Source of the DNA: Anaerolineaceae bacterium
GTDB lineage: Bacteria > Chloroflexota > Anaerolineae > Aggregatilineales > Phototrophicaceae
Reading direction: 5' to 3'
Assembly: GCA_020634135.1 (NCBI GenBank)
Contig: JACKCG010000008.1
Location: 1-64,000 of the forward strand
DNA length: 64,000 nucleotides
Shown: piece after piece, positions 1 to 8,934 of the stretch
Layout of the letters: every line of letters begins with the position of its first letter
How positions within the stretch are numbered: position 1 is the stretch's first letter
The notes under the pieces: model-generated
What the model was told of the DNA's origin: nothing
Database searches by the model: none
The model's input: the letters and a program-made list of their open reading frames with translations, nothing else
Translations under genes and position numbers: made by a program

Positions 1-80
1 AGCGGTTCTCAGTGCATTGGGATGGGTTGCGCCCCCATTCTAACCGCGCTGGCCGGATTTCCGTAGTGTGACATCAAAAG

Positions 81-104
81 GCCCCAGGCAATCTGACCTG
101 GGGC
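81..104 (-). terminator. Stem-loop, possible weak terminator
   Basis: GCCCCAGG (81-88) pairs perfectly with CCTGGGGC (97-104) around an 8-nt loop. On the minus strand it is followed by CTTTTGATG, a poor T-tract. It lies about 440 bp beyond the dnaN stop, so it could end that transcript, but it could equally be a REP-like palindrome. The rest of 1-545 shows no convincing gene; open frames there are short and unsupported. Confidence 0.35.
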
Positions 105-185
105 TGCGTGTGTTTGATAAGGTGGTTTTTCAGCAATTTGCCGAGTCTGCCGCAATTGCCACGATTGCCGCAATCCTCCCGTGAG

Positions 186-248
186 GGGTTCAATATGTTG
201 AACCCGCCCCCAAAACCACAACGCCACGCCAATTTTTTGAAACGCATA
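186..248 (+). repeat. Dispersed direct repeat, copy 1, headed by a palindrome
   Basis: About 62 bp that recur with roughly 80-85% identity at 451-513. It begins with an inverted repeat, GGGTTCAA-4 nt-TTGAACCC (186-205), followed by a shared C-rich then A/T stretch. It lies in non-coding DNA downstream of dnaN. Confidence 0.75.
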
Positions 249-450
249 ACGGAGCGGGGGAGAGCGAAGGTTGGAAGAGGCGCGCCGCCCGTGCGCCCAC
301 GTTGACTTCAGAACCTCTCCACAAATGCATCACGCCAACCTCACCCCTACTCGCTGCGCCCGTTTTCCCCTCTCCGCCATGCAGTTTAACAATTCAACAC
401 AGAGATAAACCGGGCAGTCATGTGCCTCCGGAATCGCCCAAAACGAGTAG

Positions 451-513
451 GGGTTCAACAGGTTGAACCCGCCCCCGAACCACGACGCCGCGCCAATTTC
501 TTAAAACACATCG
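451..513 (+). repeat. Dispersed direct repeat, copy 2, headed by a palindrome
   Basis: Second copy of the 186-248 repeat. The palindrome arms (GGGTTCAA and TTGAACCC, 451-470) are identical to copy 1, only the 4-nt loop differs. It ends about 30 bp before the dnaN stop codon. Conserved arms with a variable loop suggest selection on, or recent copying of, a stem-loop. Confidence 0.75.
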
Positions 514-545
514 TCATGCCCCGGCTGGTTTTCTCAGGAGGCCGT

Positions 546-1679
546 TTACCGCCCCGTCGCCATCGGCATGATGACGCACACGAAATCGTCACGGTTTTCC
601 GGGCGCACCACGCCGGGATTGGCCGCGCCGTTGCTCTCAAAGACCACGCGCTCGTCGGAAACCACGTTCAGCACGTCAATCAGGTAGCGGATATTGAAGG
701 AGATATACAGTTCCTCGCCTTCCACCGCGGCGTCAATCATCCCCTCGTTGTCGCCGCGTTCGGCGCTCATGCCGATAATCCGCACCGCGCCCGGTTCGCC
801 GGGGCCAGCCGCCGGTTTGACCATCAGCTTGGCGCTGTAAGCCGAGTCGCGGGCGAAGATTTCAGCGCGTTTGCAGGCCGATAGCAGGTCGCTGGTGTAC
901 ATCGTCGTCGCCGTCACGTAATGACGCGGGATGATCGAAGCGAAATCCGGGAACTTGCCGTCCAGGAGCTGCGTCGCCACGTCGGTATAACGCATGTGGA
1001 ACATCACGAGGTCGCGCTCGCCCGGCAGCGAAATGCTCACCGTTTCATCCTCATCGCCGATAATGCGCCCGACTTCGCTCAACGCCCGCGCCGGGACGAC
1101 GAACTCGCGCATCTGGGGGAAGTGCTGTTCGATCTCCAGCGTGCGGACGGCCAGCCGGTAGCCATCGGCGGCGGCCATCGTCATCACGTTGCCGTCAAAC
1201 TGCATCAGGATACCCGTCAGAATCGGGCGGTTGTCCTCTTTAGCGGCGGCGAATACCGTCTGGGTAATCATTTCCTTGAACACTTTGCCCGGCAGCACCA
1301 CATCTTCCGGCCCGCCTTCAGGGATCAGCGGAAATTCGGAGGCGTCAATGCCTTTGATGTTCGATACCGTCGCGCCGCAGCGCACATTCACCGTCTGGGT
1401 GGCGACATCCAGCGCCAGATCAACCCGTTCCGGCGAAAGGTTGTTCACCAGGTCGGCCAGCGTGCGGGCGGGCAGGGTGATACCGCCTTCCTGTTCGATC
1501 TTCGCGCCAATCCAGGTGGTGATGCTCATTTCGAGGTTGGTCGCGGCCAGTTTGACCCGTGAATCGCCGGTTGCCAGCAGGATGTTGCCCAGTACCGGCA
1601 GCGTGGGACGATTTTCCACCGCTCGGCCCACAATGCTTAATCCTCTTGCCAACTTGTCTTGCAGTACAGAGACTCTCAT
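546..1679 (-). CDS. dnaN: DNA polymerase III subunit beta (sliding clamp)
   Basis: 377 residues, normal length for the bacterial beta clamp. It forms the ring that tethers DNA polymerase III and other clamp-binding proteins to DNA. The N-terminus (MRVSVLQDKLARGL, then RPTLPVLGNIL) and the C-terminal VCVIMPMATGR, a variant of the usual MPMR ending, are family hallmarks; three clamp domains fit the length. The start ATG at 1679 has a GGAGC-type ribosome site about 10 nt upstream. A weak promoter may lie upstream on the minus strand (TATACT, 1726-1731), but no good -35 box is present. No dnaA, recF or gyrB neighbour is visible, so dnaN stands alone here. Identification is secure from the sequence ends and internal clamp motifs. 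Confidence 0.97.
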   Translation of the reverse strand: MRVSVLQDKLARGLSIVGRAVENRPTLPVLGNILLATGDSRVKLAATNLEMSITTWIGAKIEQEGGITLPARTLADLVNNLSPERVDLALDVATQTVNVRCGATVSNIKGIDASEFPLIPEGGPEDVVLPGKVFKEMITQTVFAAAKEDNRPILTGILMQFDGNVMTMAAADGYRLAVRTLEIEQHFPQMREFVVPARALSEVGRIIGDEDETVSISLPGERDLVMFHMRYTDVATQLLDGKFPDFASIIPRHYVTATTMYTSDLLSACKRAEIFARDSAYSAKLMVKPAAGPGEPGAVRIIGMSAERGDNEGMIDAAVEGEELYISFNIRYLIDVLNVVSDERVVFESNGAANPGVVRPENRDDFVCVIMPMATGR

Positions 1680-1864
1680 CGTGTCACGTCGCTCCTGCTC
1701 GCTTTTGTCTTGGGAAGTATGAGAAAGTATACAACATACGTTCGTTTTTTGACAGCGGCGGAGATTGGCACAGCGCGTCCGGCAGGGGCGGTGAGTATTT
1801 CCACAAGCTGGCCCCTGGTCTCCCCTTTTTAGTTAACCATTACCCACATCTCAGCCTGGTCGCC

Positions 1865-1962
1865 GCCAGAGGATGAAATCCTCCGGCTAAGTGTTGCGGG
1901 CAGGCCCCATTCAATGGGGTTGTTGCGATGTTGAAACACCGGCCAGCCTGCTTCAGCGGGCT
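1865..1962. repeat. Cluster of three short palindromes
   Basis: Three stem-loops in about 100 bp: GCCAGAGGAT-GAA-ATCCTCCGGC (1865-1887, 9 of 10 paired), CCCCATT-C-AATGGGG (1905-1919, perfect) and an imperfect AGCCTGCTTCAGCGGGCT (1945-1962). All have a TTC/GAA-type centre. They lie between dnaN and a decayed transposase, with no gene between, and look like a REP-like array. Confidence 0.6.
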
Positions 1963-2071
1963 TACCAACCTGACACAGCCCCACGGCTTCCACCCTGGGG
2001 CGGCTCTCCCCCGGACTGAAGGGTAATGGTTAGCCTTTTCAGGGGTACGCCATTTGAATGGGATGATGTGC

Positions 2072-2254
2072 CAGCGAGGTAGCCCGTGTCGCCAAACACC
2101 GTTGCACCAGGGGCCAGATTGACGGTGAGTTCGTGAATAGGGGTCAGATCATGTTCAGCAGCGGGCAGCAAGTCAAAAGCCCCGGAATCCCCTCTGCTGT
2201 GCAGATCAGGCCATCAATCACGCTATATACGGTTACAATACAGGTTTCGTTCAT
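2072..2254 (-). pseudogene. Decayed DDE transposase remnant (IS4/IS5/IS982-like)
   Basis: An ATG at 2254 with a GGAGG ribosome site opens a short N-terminal piece (MNETCIVTVYSVIDGL). After an internal deletion and a change of frame, a piece at 2171-2072 reads HDLTPIHELTVNL then GATVFGDTGYLAG. This matches the central block around the second catalytic Asp (GDxGY) of IS4/IS5/IS982-type DDE transposases. The middle of the protein and everything after GDTGY are missing, so it cannot be functional. Terminal inverted repeats were not identified. The family is judged from motif resemblance only. The rest of 1680-2436 holds the palindrome cluster and no other gene. Confidence 0.65.
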
Positions 2255-2436
2255 GTGGAACCTCCGTTGAATGTGGTTGTGGTGACTCCATTCTAACGGG
2301 TTCTGCATGAGCGACTTCAACTAGCAATCAAGGTAATTGATGTTTGCCAAATTAGGGGAGACCGCACGCACCCCACTATGGACGGAAAAGGGATGTTTTC
2401 AGGATGAGACTCAAGCGGATGCGGGCAAAGGATGGC

Positions 2437-5400
2437 TCATGCCACCGGCAGCGTCAGCGCGAAACACGCGCCGGAAAGCGGCCCTTCGTCCTCCACCCAG
2501 ATACGCCCGTTATGCGCTTCAACCACCAGTTTGCAGAATGTCAGCCCTAACCCCGTGCCTTTACCGCCACGCTGCGGCTGGCTGCCCCGAATCTGGCGGT
2601 ATTTCTCAAAGATATGTTCCCGTTCGTTAGCGGGAATGCCCGGCCCGGTATCCGCCACGCGGATAATCAGCCGTCGCCGGGTTTGCTGCTCAGCCGAAAA
2701 CTGAATTTGTCCGCCGGAAGGGGTGAAACGCCTCGCATTTTCCAGCAAATTTACCAGCACACGCTGCATTAACCGGGCATCTACCTGTGCCAACGGCAGG
2801 CCCTCCGCCACGACAAACGATACCGTAATGTCGGATTTTTGCAGCGCCGGGAGCAGCGATTCATACGCCTGTTGGAACAGATTACTCACCGGATATGGCT
2901 CTTGCGTCAGCGGCATCTGCTTGTTTTCCAGCTTGGCAATATCCAGAATCGTGTTGACCAGTTCCATCAGGTCTTCAGCGCTTTTACGGGAAAGACCCAA
3001 CGTGGTACGGATCAGATCCGTTTCGTTGGTATCCGGCAGGTTATCTTCGGCGATACGCACGCCACTCACAATAGACGCCAGCGGGCCGCGCAGGTCATGC
3101 ACGATCATGTGGGTAATCTCATTGCGGTAGATCTCGAGCGCCTTTTCTTCGGTAATGTCGCGCAAGATCAACAGCCAACCCTGGACGTTGCTGTGTTCGT
3201 CAAAAACCGGCGACCCGATTTCCTGAATGTGGATCACTTCGTTTGGCCTGACCTGTCGCTCGAACTCGCGCCGGATGATACGCCCCGGCTCTAACCGGAT
3301 GATGCGGGCGAGATTCGTGAGTTCTTCGGCGGAATATCCGGCAGATTCCGGCTGGCGGATTTCAGCCCGGTCAAGCAGGTCGGCAAAACGGGCATCACGG
3401 TAGTCGCCCAGGGTAATCCCCAGCAGTTTTTCTGCTGCCGGGTTCAACTCGGTGAGATTGCCATCGCGGTTGAGTAAGACGACGCCATCACGGGTCGTAT
3501 CGAGAATCGCTCGCATCCGGCTGCTGGCGCCTCGGATACGTTCGTGCAGCATGGCGTTTTCCAGGTGGCGGGCGGTCTGGCTTGCCAGCCAGGATAGTGT
3601 GCTGACATCCCGATCCTGGAAGAAGTGCGGTTCGGCAAAGGCCACACTCAAGACCTCGCTCACCTGGTCCTCGCGCATAATCGGTACGGCAATTATGCCC
3701 CGGTTTGTCACTTCGCGGCCTGCAACCAGATCAGGATGGCTGGCGACATCCGGGATTTCCTGGATTTCGCCGCTCAGGACAGCCTGTTGCGCAACCTGGT
3801 TCATGACCTCGGCATCCGCTGTCCCATCTTCGACCCCGGCTGACCACAGACTCACCAGGCCCGCATGAGCAGGCTGGCGTTGAAAGAGCGCCGCCGTCTG
3901 GCTGTGCAGAATCGCCATCGCCGCGCCCAGCACCGCCCGCGCTACCGAATGGGTATCCGCCGCGCTGGAAAGGAACAGCGAGAGTTCGCGCAGGCTGCGC
4001 AGCGTTTCTACCTGGTAGTTGAGCTTTTCCAGCAGGCGGGCGTTTTCAATACTGATAAGGGCATGTTCCCCCAGGTTGTGCAGGAAACTTGCCTGCTCCT
4101 GCGTGAAAAAAGCGGGATACACACTTTCCACGTTGAGCGCACCGAGGGGTATCTGCCCATGATACAGGGGGACAACCAGCGAGGAAGCATAGGGTCCCGA
4201 TGGCGTATGCAGGTAGTCGGCGTCCTGGGCGTTCTGCGCGATGAGCAGGGTTTTGCCGGTACGAATCGCCCTGCCGATGATACCGGTGTCTTTTTCTTGC
4301 GCCTCAGATGTACGCTGGATACGCCCCTGGTCATCATGGTATTCAATGATAATCCAGTAGTCACCGGTTTCCGTTACCAGTGCCAGCGTTGCCATATCGG
4401 CCTGGGTCGTCTGGATGGCGGCATTCAGCACGTTATGGATGATGTCGTTAAAATCCTGCGACCCGGAAATCTGGCGGGCAATTTCCTCAATAGCCGCCAA
4501 TTGTTTGCCACGCTGGTTAAGCAACTGGTGGGTGATCTGAAAGAAGCGGGCTGCCTGGAGTTGGGGGGCGATCTGCCCGGCTGCCATCTCCAGCAGGCTG
4601 TTTTCGTGGGTGGTGAACGTCCGCTCCTCAGTCCTCCCCAGTAGAATCGCGCCAAAGCGGGTAGTCTGGGCCTGCATCGGCGCAATTGTAATCACGCCCA
4701 GCCCTTCACGCTGCATGAATGCGGCTAATTCAGCCGAGCGATTCGGGTCGTTTTTACGATACACCCGGATACCGGCGGCGCCTTCCGGGGCGTCGAATGC
4801 AAGAAGTTCCGGCAAGTGCAGCAAGGTGTCCGGCTGAGCTTCCGTCTCCGGCGTTCCTACCTGTATCCACCCCAGTACCCGGGATGGCATCCCACCGTGG
4901 GCCGCCAGCAGCAGCGCCGCCCACTCAACGTTGATGAGCTGGCAGAGCGTCGCGGCGATATATTTAAAGTTCTCCTCGTCATCCAGTTGAAGATTGGCCG
5001 TCGCCCGTGAGAGGGAGAGCAGTTGTGTCGTCTCTAAGGCATACGATTCGAGCGCCTTAAATGTCCGGGTGCTGCTCAGGGCGCTGGCGACGTAATTCGC
5101 CAGGATCGTCAGCAGGGACAGATCAGTTTCCGGGAAAGCGTAGTACGCCGCCGGATACACCACCAGAGCGCCCAACAGGACGCCGCTCTGCCGTAATGGC
5201 AGCGCAACCAGGCTTTGCAGATCACCGACCTGAGCCTCCGCTCGATACGGCGAGTCCGCTGGCAGATATGCAAAATCGGGGATCATCAGCGGCCAGGACT
5301 CAGGAATTGCCCAATCATGGTGCGCCAGATAGACCTCGTGCTGTGACGTGAGTCCTGATGACGCGGCAAGGTGCAGGCGCTGGTCGTCTGTATTCGCCAG

Positions 5401-6309
5401 GAAAATCGCCGCCCGTTCAGCGGAAGTAATCGCCAATGCCACGCGGCAGACCGCCTGCATATCATCCTGATCGAGATGGTCGGGGATGATTTCCGAGGCG
5501 TAACTGCCAACGATATTCACTTTTTGCTGGAACTGGCGGTAGAGCCGGTCTGCCTTGCCGATATAGCGATACCGGATCGTGTGCAGGCCGACCAGCAGCA
5601 TGACAACCAGAAACACAACATATCCAAGCTGATAGAGAATCAACGGCACGATCACCACGATGGGCACAAAGATCAGCCCATCCAACAGGTCATCGCGCCA
5701 GTGAATAAACACATGCTTCTGGTTGAGGTAGGCCGTCACGACCACCTGGATACCCAACGCCACAATCAGGAAAACCACGCCCAGCGCCAGCAGATCGGTC
5801 TCAGTCGTCGTGACCAGCGGCACACTGCCATTCAGCACGTCATACACACCGGCAGCAGCCAGCAGAAACGCTACTGCCAGGCCGCTCCGCAGCAGGACAA
5901 ACCGGACAAGACAGGATTTCGGCAGAGCAGGAAGGTCCAATGCAGCGCCACAACACCACCATAAGGCCACCGCGAGTGGAGGGGCAACCAGCGCCGCGAC
6001 GAGCGCCAGTGGCAGCCCCATCGTCAGCCAGGATATGAGCAGAGCAACCGACAGATACCATGTCCACAGGCGGTAACGGGCATCCCCGGCCAGCATGTGG
6101 TACAGGGTTAATAAGCCGGCACAAGCCGCCCAGATCAGCAAGAGATAGGCCTCTAGCTGATACTGCTGCATGACGACCACGAAACCTAAAGAACCGCCCG
6201 CAGCAGGCAACCAACTCAACACAAAAACCAGTCTACGTTGAGTCAAAGTGGGTGGCGATTGTGGTGTACCAGTCAGCAATGGTGACAGGTTGGCGGTCTC
6301 ATGAGTCAT
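2437..6309 (-). CDS. Membrane-anchored multi-GAF/PAS hybrid-type sensor histidine kinase
   Basis: About 1290 residues. The first about 265 residues contain many hydrophobic segments (about nine predicted membrane helices). They are followed by four GAF-like domains (about 270-430, 450-600, 620-780 and 790-920), a PAS domain (about 930-1040, DGVVLLNRDGNLTELNPAAE), a HisKA dimerisation domain whose H-box reads HMIVHDLRGPLASI (His near 1070), and a HATPase domain with N-box (NLLENARRFTP), G1 (DTGPGIP) and G2 (GTGLGL). The GAF domains probably sense small ligands and the kinase would pass phosphate to an unlinked response regulator; no receiver domain is fused. The ATG at 6309 is preferred over the upstream TTG at 6318; neither has a strong ribosome site. 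The number of GAF domains is unusually high. The partner regulator is not adjacent. Confidence 0.9.
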   Translation of the reverse strand: MTHETANLSPLLTGTPQSPPTLTQRRLVFVLSWLPAAGGSLGFVVVMQQYQLEAYLLLIWAACAGLLTLYHMLAGDARYRLWTWYLSVALLISWLTMGLPLALVAALVAPPLAVALWWCCGAALDLPALPKSCLVRFVLLRSGLAVAFLLAAAGVYDVLNGSVPLVTTTETDLLALGVVFLIVALGIQVVVTAYLNQKHVFIHWRDDLLDGLIFVPIVVIVPLILYQLGYVVFLVVMLLVGLHTIRYRYIGKADRLYRQFQQKVNIVGSYASEIIPDHLDQDDMQAVCRVALAITSAERAAIFLANTDDQRLHLAASSGLTSQHEVYLAHHDWAIPESWPLMIPDFAYLPADSPYRAEAQVGDLQSLVALPLRQSGVLLGALVVYPAAYYAFPETDLSLLTILANYVASALSSTRTFKALESYALETTQLLSLSRATANLQLDDEENFKYIAATLCQLINVEWAALLLAAHGGMPSRVLGWIQVGTPETEAQPDTLLHLPELLAFDAPEGAAGIRVYRKNDPNRSAELAAFMQREGLGVITIAPMQAQTTRFGAILLGRTEERTFTTHENSLLEMAAGQIAPQLQAARFFQITHQLLNQRGKQLAAIEEIARQISGSQDFNDIIHNVLNAAIQTTQADMATLALVTETGDYWIIIEYHDDQGRIQRTSEAQEKDTGIIGRAIRTGKTLLIAQNAQDADYLHTPSGPYASSLVVPLYHGQIPLGALNVESVYPAFFTQEQASFLHNLGEHALISIENARLLEKLNYQVETLRSLRELSLFLSSAADTHSVARAVLGAAMAILHSQTAALFQRQPAHAGLVSLWSAGVEDGTADAEVMNQVAQQAVLSGEIQEIPDVASHPDLVAGREVTNRGIIAVPIMREDQVSEVLSVAFAEPHFFQDRDVSTLSWLASQTARHLENAMLHERIRGASSRMRAILDTTRDGVVLLNRDGNLTELNPAAEKLLGITLGDYRDARFADLLDRAEIRQPESAGYSAEELTNLARIIRLEPGRIIRREFERQVRPNEVIHIQEIGSPVFDEHSNVQGWLLILRDITEEKALEIYRNEITHMIVHDLRGPLASIVSGVRIAEDNLPDTNETDLIRTTLGLSRKSAEDLMELVNTILDIAKLENKQMPLTQEPYPVSNLFQQAYESLLPALQKSDITVSFVVAEGLPLAQVDARLMQRVLVNLLENARRFTPSGGQIQFSAEQQTRRRLIIRVADTGPGIPANEREHIFEKYRQIRGSQPQRGGKGTGLGLTFCKLVVEAHNGRIWVEDEGPLSGACFALTLPVA

Positions 6310-6486
6310 ATAACACAAATGTTACAATTAACTGCCAATTGATAACGATTAACTTATGAATTAATAAAGGCTTGCGCCAGCACATCTATCACAAGAGTCT
6401 AACATAGATAGAGCATGTCTACAACTTTTGCGCTGTTCCGGGAGACAACCAACACAAGCGGCGGGTGGCCTTTGGAGTGGTATAGA

Positions 6487-6505
6487 CGGGTTGTGGGCAA
6501 ACCCG
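6487..6505. promoter_or_regulatory. Inverted repeat upstream of the sugar-binding protein gene
   Basis: CGGGTT-7 nt-AACCCG about 100 bp before the start codon at 6605, within a 295-bp divergent intergenic region (6310-6604). It could be an operator for the ABC cluster. Only the symmetry and position support this; no clear -35/-10 pair was found nearby. Confidence 0.25.
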
Positions 6506-6604
6506 CCCGGAATATGTTAAGATTATGTTGGCTTCAGGGGCAGATTCTGACTTGCCCACAGCCACAATAAAACTATAGCAACATCCAACATTGGAGGACG
6601 TTTT

Positions 6605-7864
6605 ATGAAGAAAATGGTAGCACTTCTTATTGTTCTTTCGCTGGTACTGTCCCTGAGCGTGGTTGTCGCCCAGGACAAAGTCACCCTCACCATCGAAAGC
6701 TGGCGTAATGATGACCTGGTGATCTGGGAAGACGTGATTATCCCGGCCTTCAATGCGCATTACCCCGATATTGAAGTCCTGTTCTCGCCGGTGGGCGATC
6801 CTGCCCAGTATAACGCCCAGTTAGCCGCCCGGTTGGAAGCCGGTACAGCGGGCGACCTGATTACCTGCCGCCCCTTCGACCTCTCCCTCCAGCACTTTAA
6901 CGATGGCTACCTGGCCTCGCTGAATGACCTGCCCGGCATGGACAACTTCGGCGATGTTGCCAAGAGTGCCTGGATCACCGACGACGGTTCGGACGTGTTC
7001 TGCGTGCCGATGGCCTCCGTGATTCATGGCTTCTTCTACAATGCCGATATTTTTGCCGAACTCGGACTGGAAGAACCGGCCACCGAAGCGGAATTCCTGG
7101 CGCTGCTGCAAGCAGTGAAGGATGACGGCAACTACGAACCGCTGGCGATGGGCACCAACGACCTGTGGGAAGCCGCCACGATGGGCTACCAGAACATCGG
7201 CCCCAACTACTGGCACGGTGAAGAAGGCCGCCTGGGCCTGATTGACGGGACTGTCAAATATAACGAAGATGGCTTCCTGGAAGCATTCGAGGCGCTGGCC
7301 CGCTGGATACCCTACATGCCAACCGGCTACCAGGCGCTGACTTACCCCGATTCGCAGAACCTGTTCACGCTCGGCCTGGCCGCCGTGTATCCGACAGGCT
7401 CGTGGGAAATCGGCGTGTTCAATTCCCAGGCCGATTTTGCGATGGGTATTTTCCCGCCGCCGCTGCCGGAAGGCGCGATGGACTGCTACATCAGCGACCA
7501 TACCGATATTGCGCTGGGCCTGAACGCCGCCAGCCCGAACCAGGAAGCAGCACGCACATTCCTGGAGTGGATGACGACGCAGGAATTCGCGGAACTCTAC
7601 ACCAACCAGCTTCCTGGCTTCTTCACGCTGTCGAACCATGACATCGCGGTAGAAGACCCGATTGCGGCGGAATTCCTGAGCTGGCGCGGGGAATGCAATT
7701 CCACCATTCGCTCCGCCTACCAGATTCTCTCTCGCGGCGAGCCGAACAACGAACTCGAATTGTGGCGTCTGAGTGCCGCCGTCCTGAACGGCGCTCTGAC
7801 CCCGCAGGAAGCTGCCGACGAAACGCAGGCCGGGCTGGACGCCTGGTATATGCCGGGCGGCTAG
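6605..7864 (+). CDS. Sugar ABC transporter substrate-binding protein (family 1)
   Basis: 419 residues. A Sec signal peptide (MKKMVALLIVLSLVLSLSVVVAQ) has no lipobox cysteine, so the protein is secreted or released by signal peptidase I. The mature part begins VTLTIESWRNDDLVIWEDVIIPAFNAHYP, the typical N-terminal lobe of family-1 extracellular solute-binding proteins, which deliver sugars or oligosaccharides to ABC permeases. A strong GGAGG lies 8 nt before the ATG. It is followed by two permease genes; no ATPase is present, as is common for this class, where a shared MsiK-type ATPase serves several importers. The specific substrate cannot be read from the sequence. The adjacent oxidoreductases suggest a polyol or inositol-like sugar, by inference only. 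Confidence 0.92.
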   Translation: MKKMVALLIVLSLVLSLSVVVAQDKVTLTIESWRNDDLVIWEDVIIPAFNAHYPDIEVLFSPVGDPAQYNAQLAARLEAGTAGDLITCRPFDLSLQHFNDGYLASLNDLPGMDNFGDVAKSAWITDDGSDVFCVPMASVIHGFFYNADIFAELGLEEPATEAEFLALLQAVKDDGNYEPLAMGTNDLWEAATMGYQNIGPNYWHGEEGRLGLIDGTVKYNEDGFLEAFEALARWIPYMPTGYQALTYPDSQNLFTLGLAAVYPTGSWEIGVFNSQADFAMGIFPPPLPEGAMDCYISDHTDIALGLNAASPNQEAARTFLEWMTTQEFAELYTNQLPGFFTLSNHDIAVEDPIAAEFLSWRGECNSTIRSAYQILSRGEPNNELELWRLSAAVLNGALTPQEAADETQAGLDAWYMPGG

Positions 7865-7936
7865 AAAATAATAGATGCGGCGGTGGTTGCAGGCGCTGGC
7901 TGGCGACCACCACCCCACAATCAGATACGATCAACC

Positions 7937-7958
7937 GGGGTGCAGTCCGCTGCACCCC
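7937..7958 (+). promoter_or_regulatory. Intercistronic stem-loop between binding-protein and permease genes
   Basis: GGGGTGCA-GTCCGC-TGCACCCC is a perfect 8-bp stem with a 6-nt loop, followed by an A/T-rich stretch rather than a clean T-run. It sits in the 124-bp gap after the binding protein. Such stem-loops often protect the binding-protein mRNA or partly terminate transcription, giving more binding protein than permease. Confidence 0.65.
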
Positions 7959-7988
7959 AACTTTATAAATATACTTTTGAGGTCTTTG

Positions 7989-8918
7989 ATGCCCATGAAC
8001 AAGAGTAGAAAATCGTTCCCCACCCATATTGTGGTGTTCCTGGCGCCCGCCGTTATTATCTACACGCTGTTCATGATTTATCCCCTGGTGGACTCACTGC
8101 GATTGAGCCTGTATGCACCGGCGCAAGCGGGCGGCGAGGCGTTTGTGGGCTTCCAGAATTACGAGAAGCTGCTCACCCACGAACTATGGGCGCCACGCCT
8201 GCAAGGGGCGCTCAAAAATAACTTCATTTTCTTCCTGTTCCATATGTTCCTGCAAAACCCGATTGGCCTGCTGCTGGCGACGCTGCTCAGCTCGCACATT
8301 GTCCGGGGCAAGGCCATTTTTCGCACGCTCATCTTCACACCCACCATCCTGTCTTTTGTGCTGGTAGGTTTCATCTGGCGGCTGATTCTCAGTCCGCTGT
8401 GGGGGATTTCCGGCGATTTCCTGGCGATCTTCGGCATTGAGAACCAGCCCTGGCTGGGGCTGGAAAACACCGCGCTGCCGACTCTCTCGCTGATCTCCGT
8501 GTGGCAGTTTATCGGCATTCCCATGATGCTCTTCCTGGCGGCGCTGATCGCTATCCCCGATGAACTGCTGGAAGCGGCGCGGGTAGATGGCGCGACGGCC
8601 TGGGGTCTCTTCTGGAAAATCAAGTTCCCGCTCATCCTGCCGACGGTGGGTATCGTCAGCATCCTGACGTTCGTGGGCAACTTCAACGCCTTCGACCTGG
8701 TGTATGCCGCGCAGTCCGAACTCGGCCAGCCGAATTACTCCACTGACCTGTTAGGGACGTTTTTCTACCGCACTTTCTTCGGGGTACAGCTCCAGCCGGG
8801 CAACCCGACGATGGGCGCGACCATTGCCGGCGTGATGTTCATCGTCATCCTGACCGGCGTGCTGATTTATATGTTCGGCTGGCAGCGTCGTCTGCTCAAA
8901 CTCGAAATCGAACTCTAG
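7989..8918 (+). CDS. Sugar ABC transporter permease (MalF/UgpA-like)
   Basis: 309 residues from the ATG at 7989, chosen because TTTTGAGG lies just upstream; the frame is open further up but unsupported. About six membrane helices. The cytoplasmic EAA loop reads EAARVDGATAWGLFWKIKFPLILP, the site that contacts the ABC ATPase. This is the MalF/UgpA/LacF type of inner-membrane subunit that pairs with the next gene to form the sugar channel. It lies between the binding protein and the second permease, all on one strand and probably one operon. Substrate unknown. Confidence 0.92.
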   Translation: MPMNKSRKSFPTHIVVFLAPAVIIYTLFMIYPLVDSLRLSLYAPAQAGGEAFVGFQNYEKLLTHELWAPRLQGALKNNFIFFLFHMFLQNPIGLLLATLLSSHIVRGKAIFRTLIFTPTILSFVLVGFIWRLILSPLWGISGDFLAIFGIENQPWLGLENTALPTLSLISVWQFIGIPMMLFLAALIAIPDELLEAARVDGATAWGLFWKIKFPLILPTVGIVSILTFVGNFNAFDLVYAAQSELGQPNYSTDLLGTFFYRTFFGVQLQPGNPTMGATIAGVMFIVILTGVLIYMFGWQRRLLKLEIEL

Positions 8919-8934
8919 GACGGGGGGAAACATC

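Noticed and set aside
1748..1776. TTGACA on the plus strand as a promoter
   Set aside because: No -10 box at 16-18 bp and no gene downstream on that strand.
1790..1850. Possible DnaA boxes and replication origin near dnaN
   Set aside because: Only one near-match (TTACCCACA) and one poor match were found, with no A/T-rich unwinding region or dnaA gene.
6821..7918. 365-codon minus-strand frame opposite the sugar-binding protein
   Set aside because: Shadow of a clear family-1 binding protein with signal peptide; nothing recognisable in the antisense translation.
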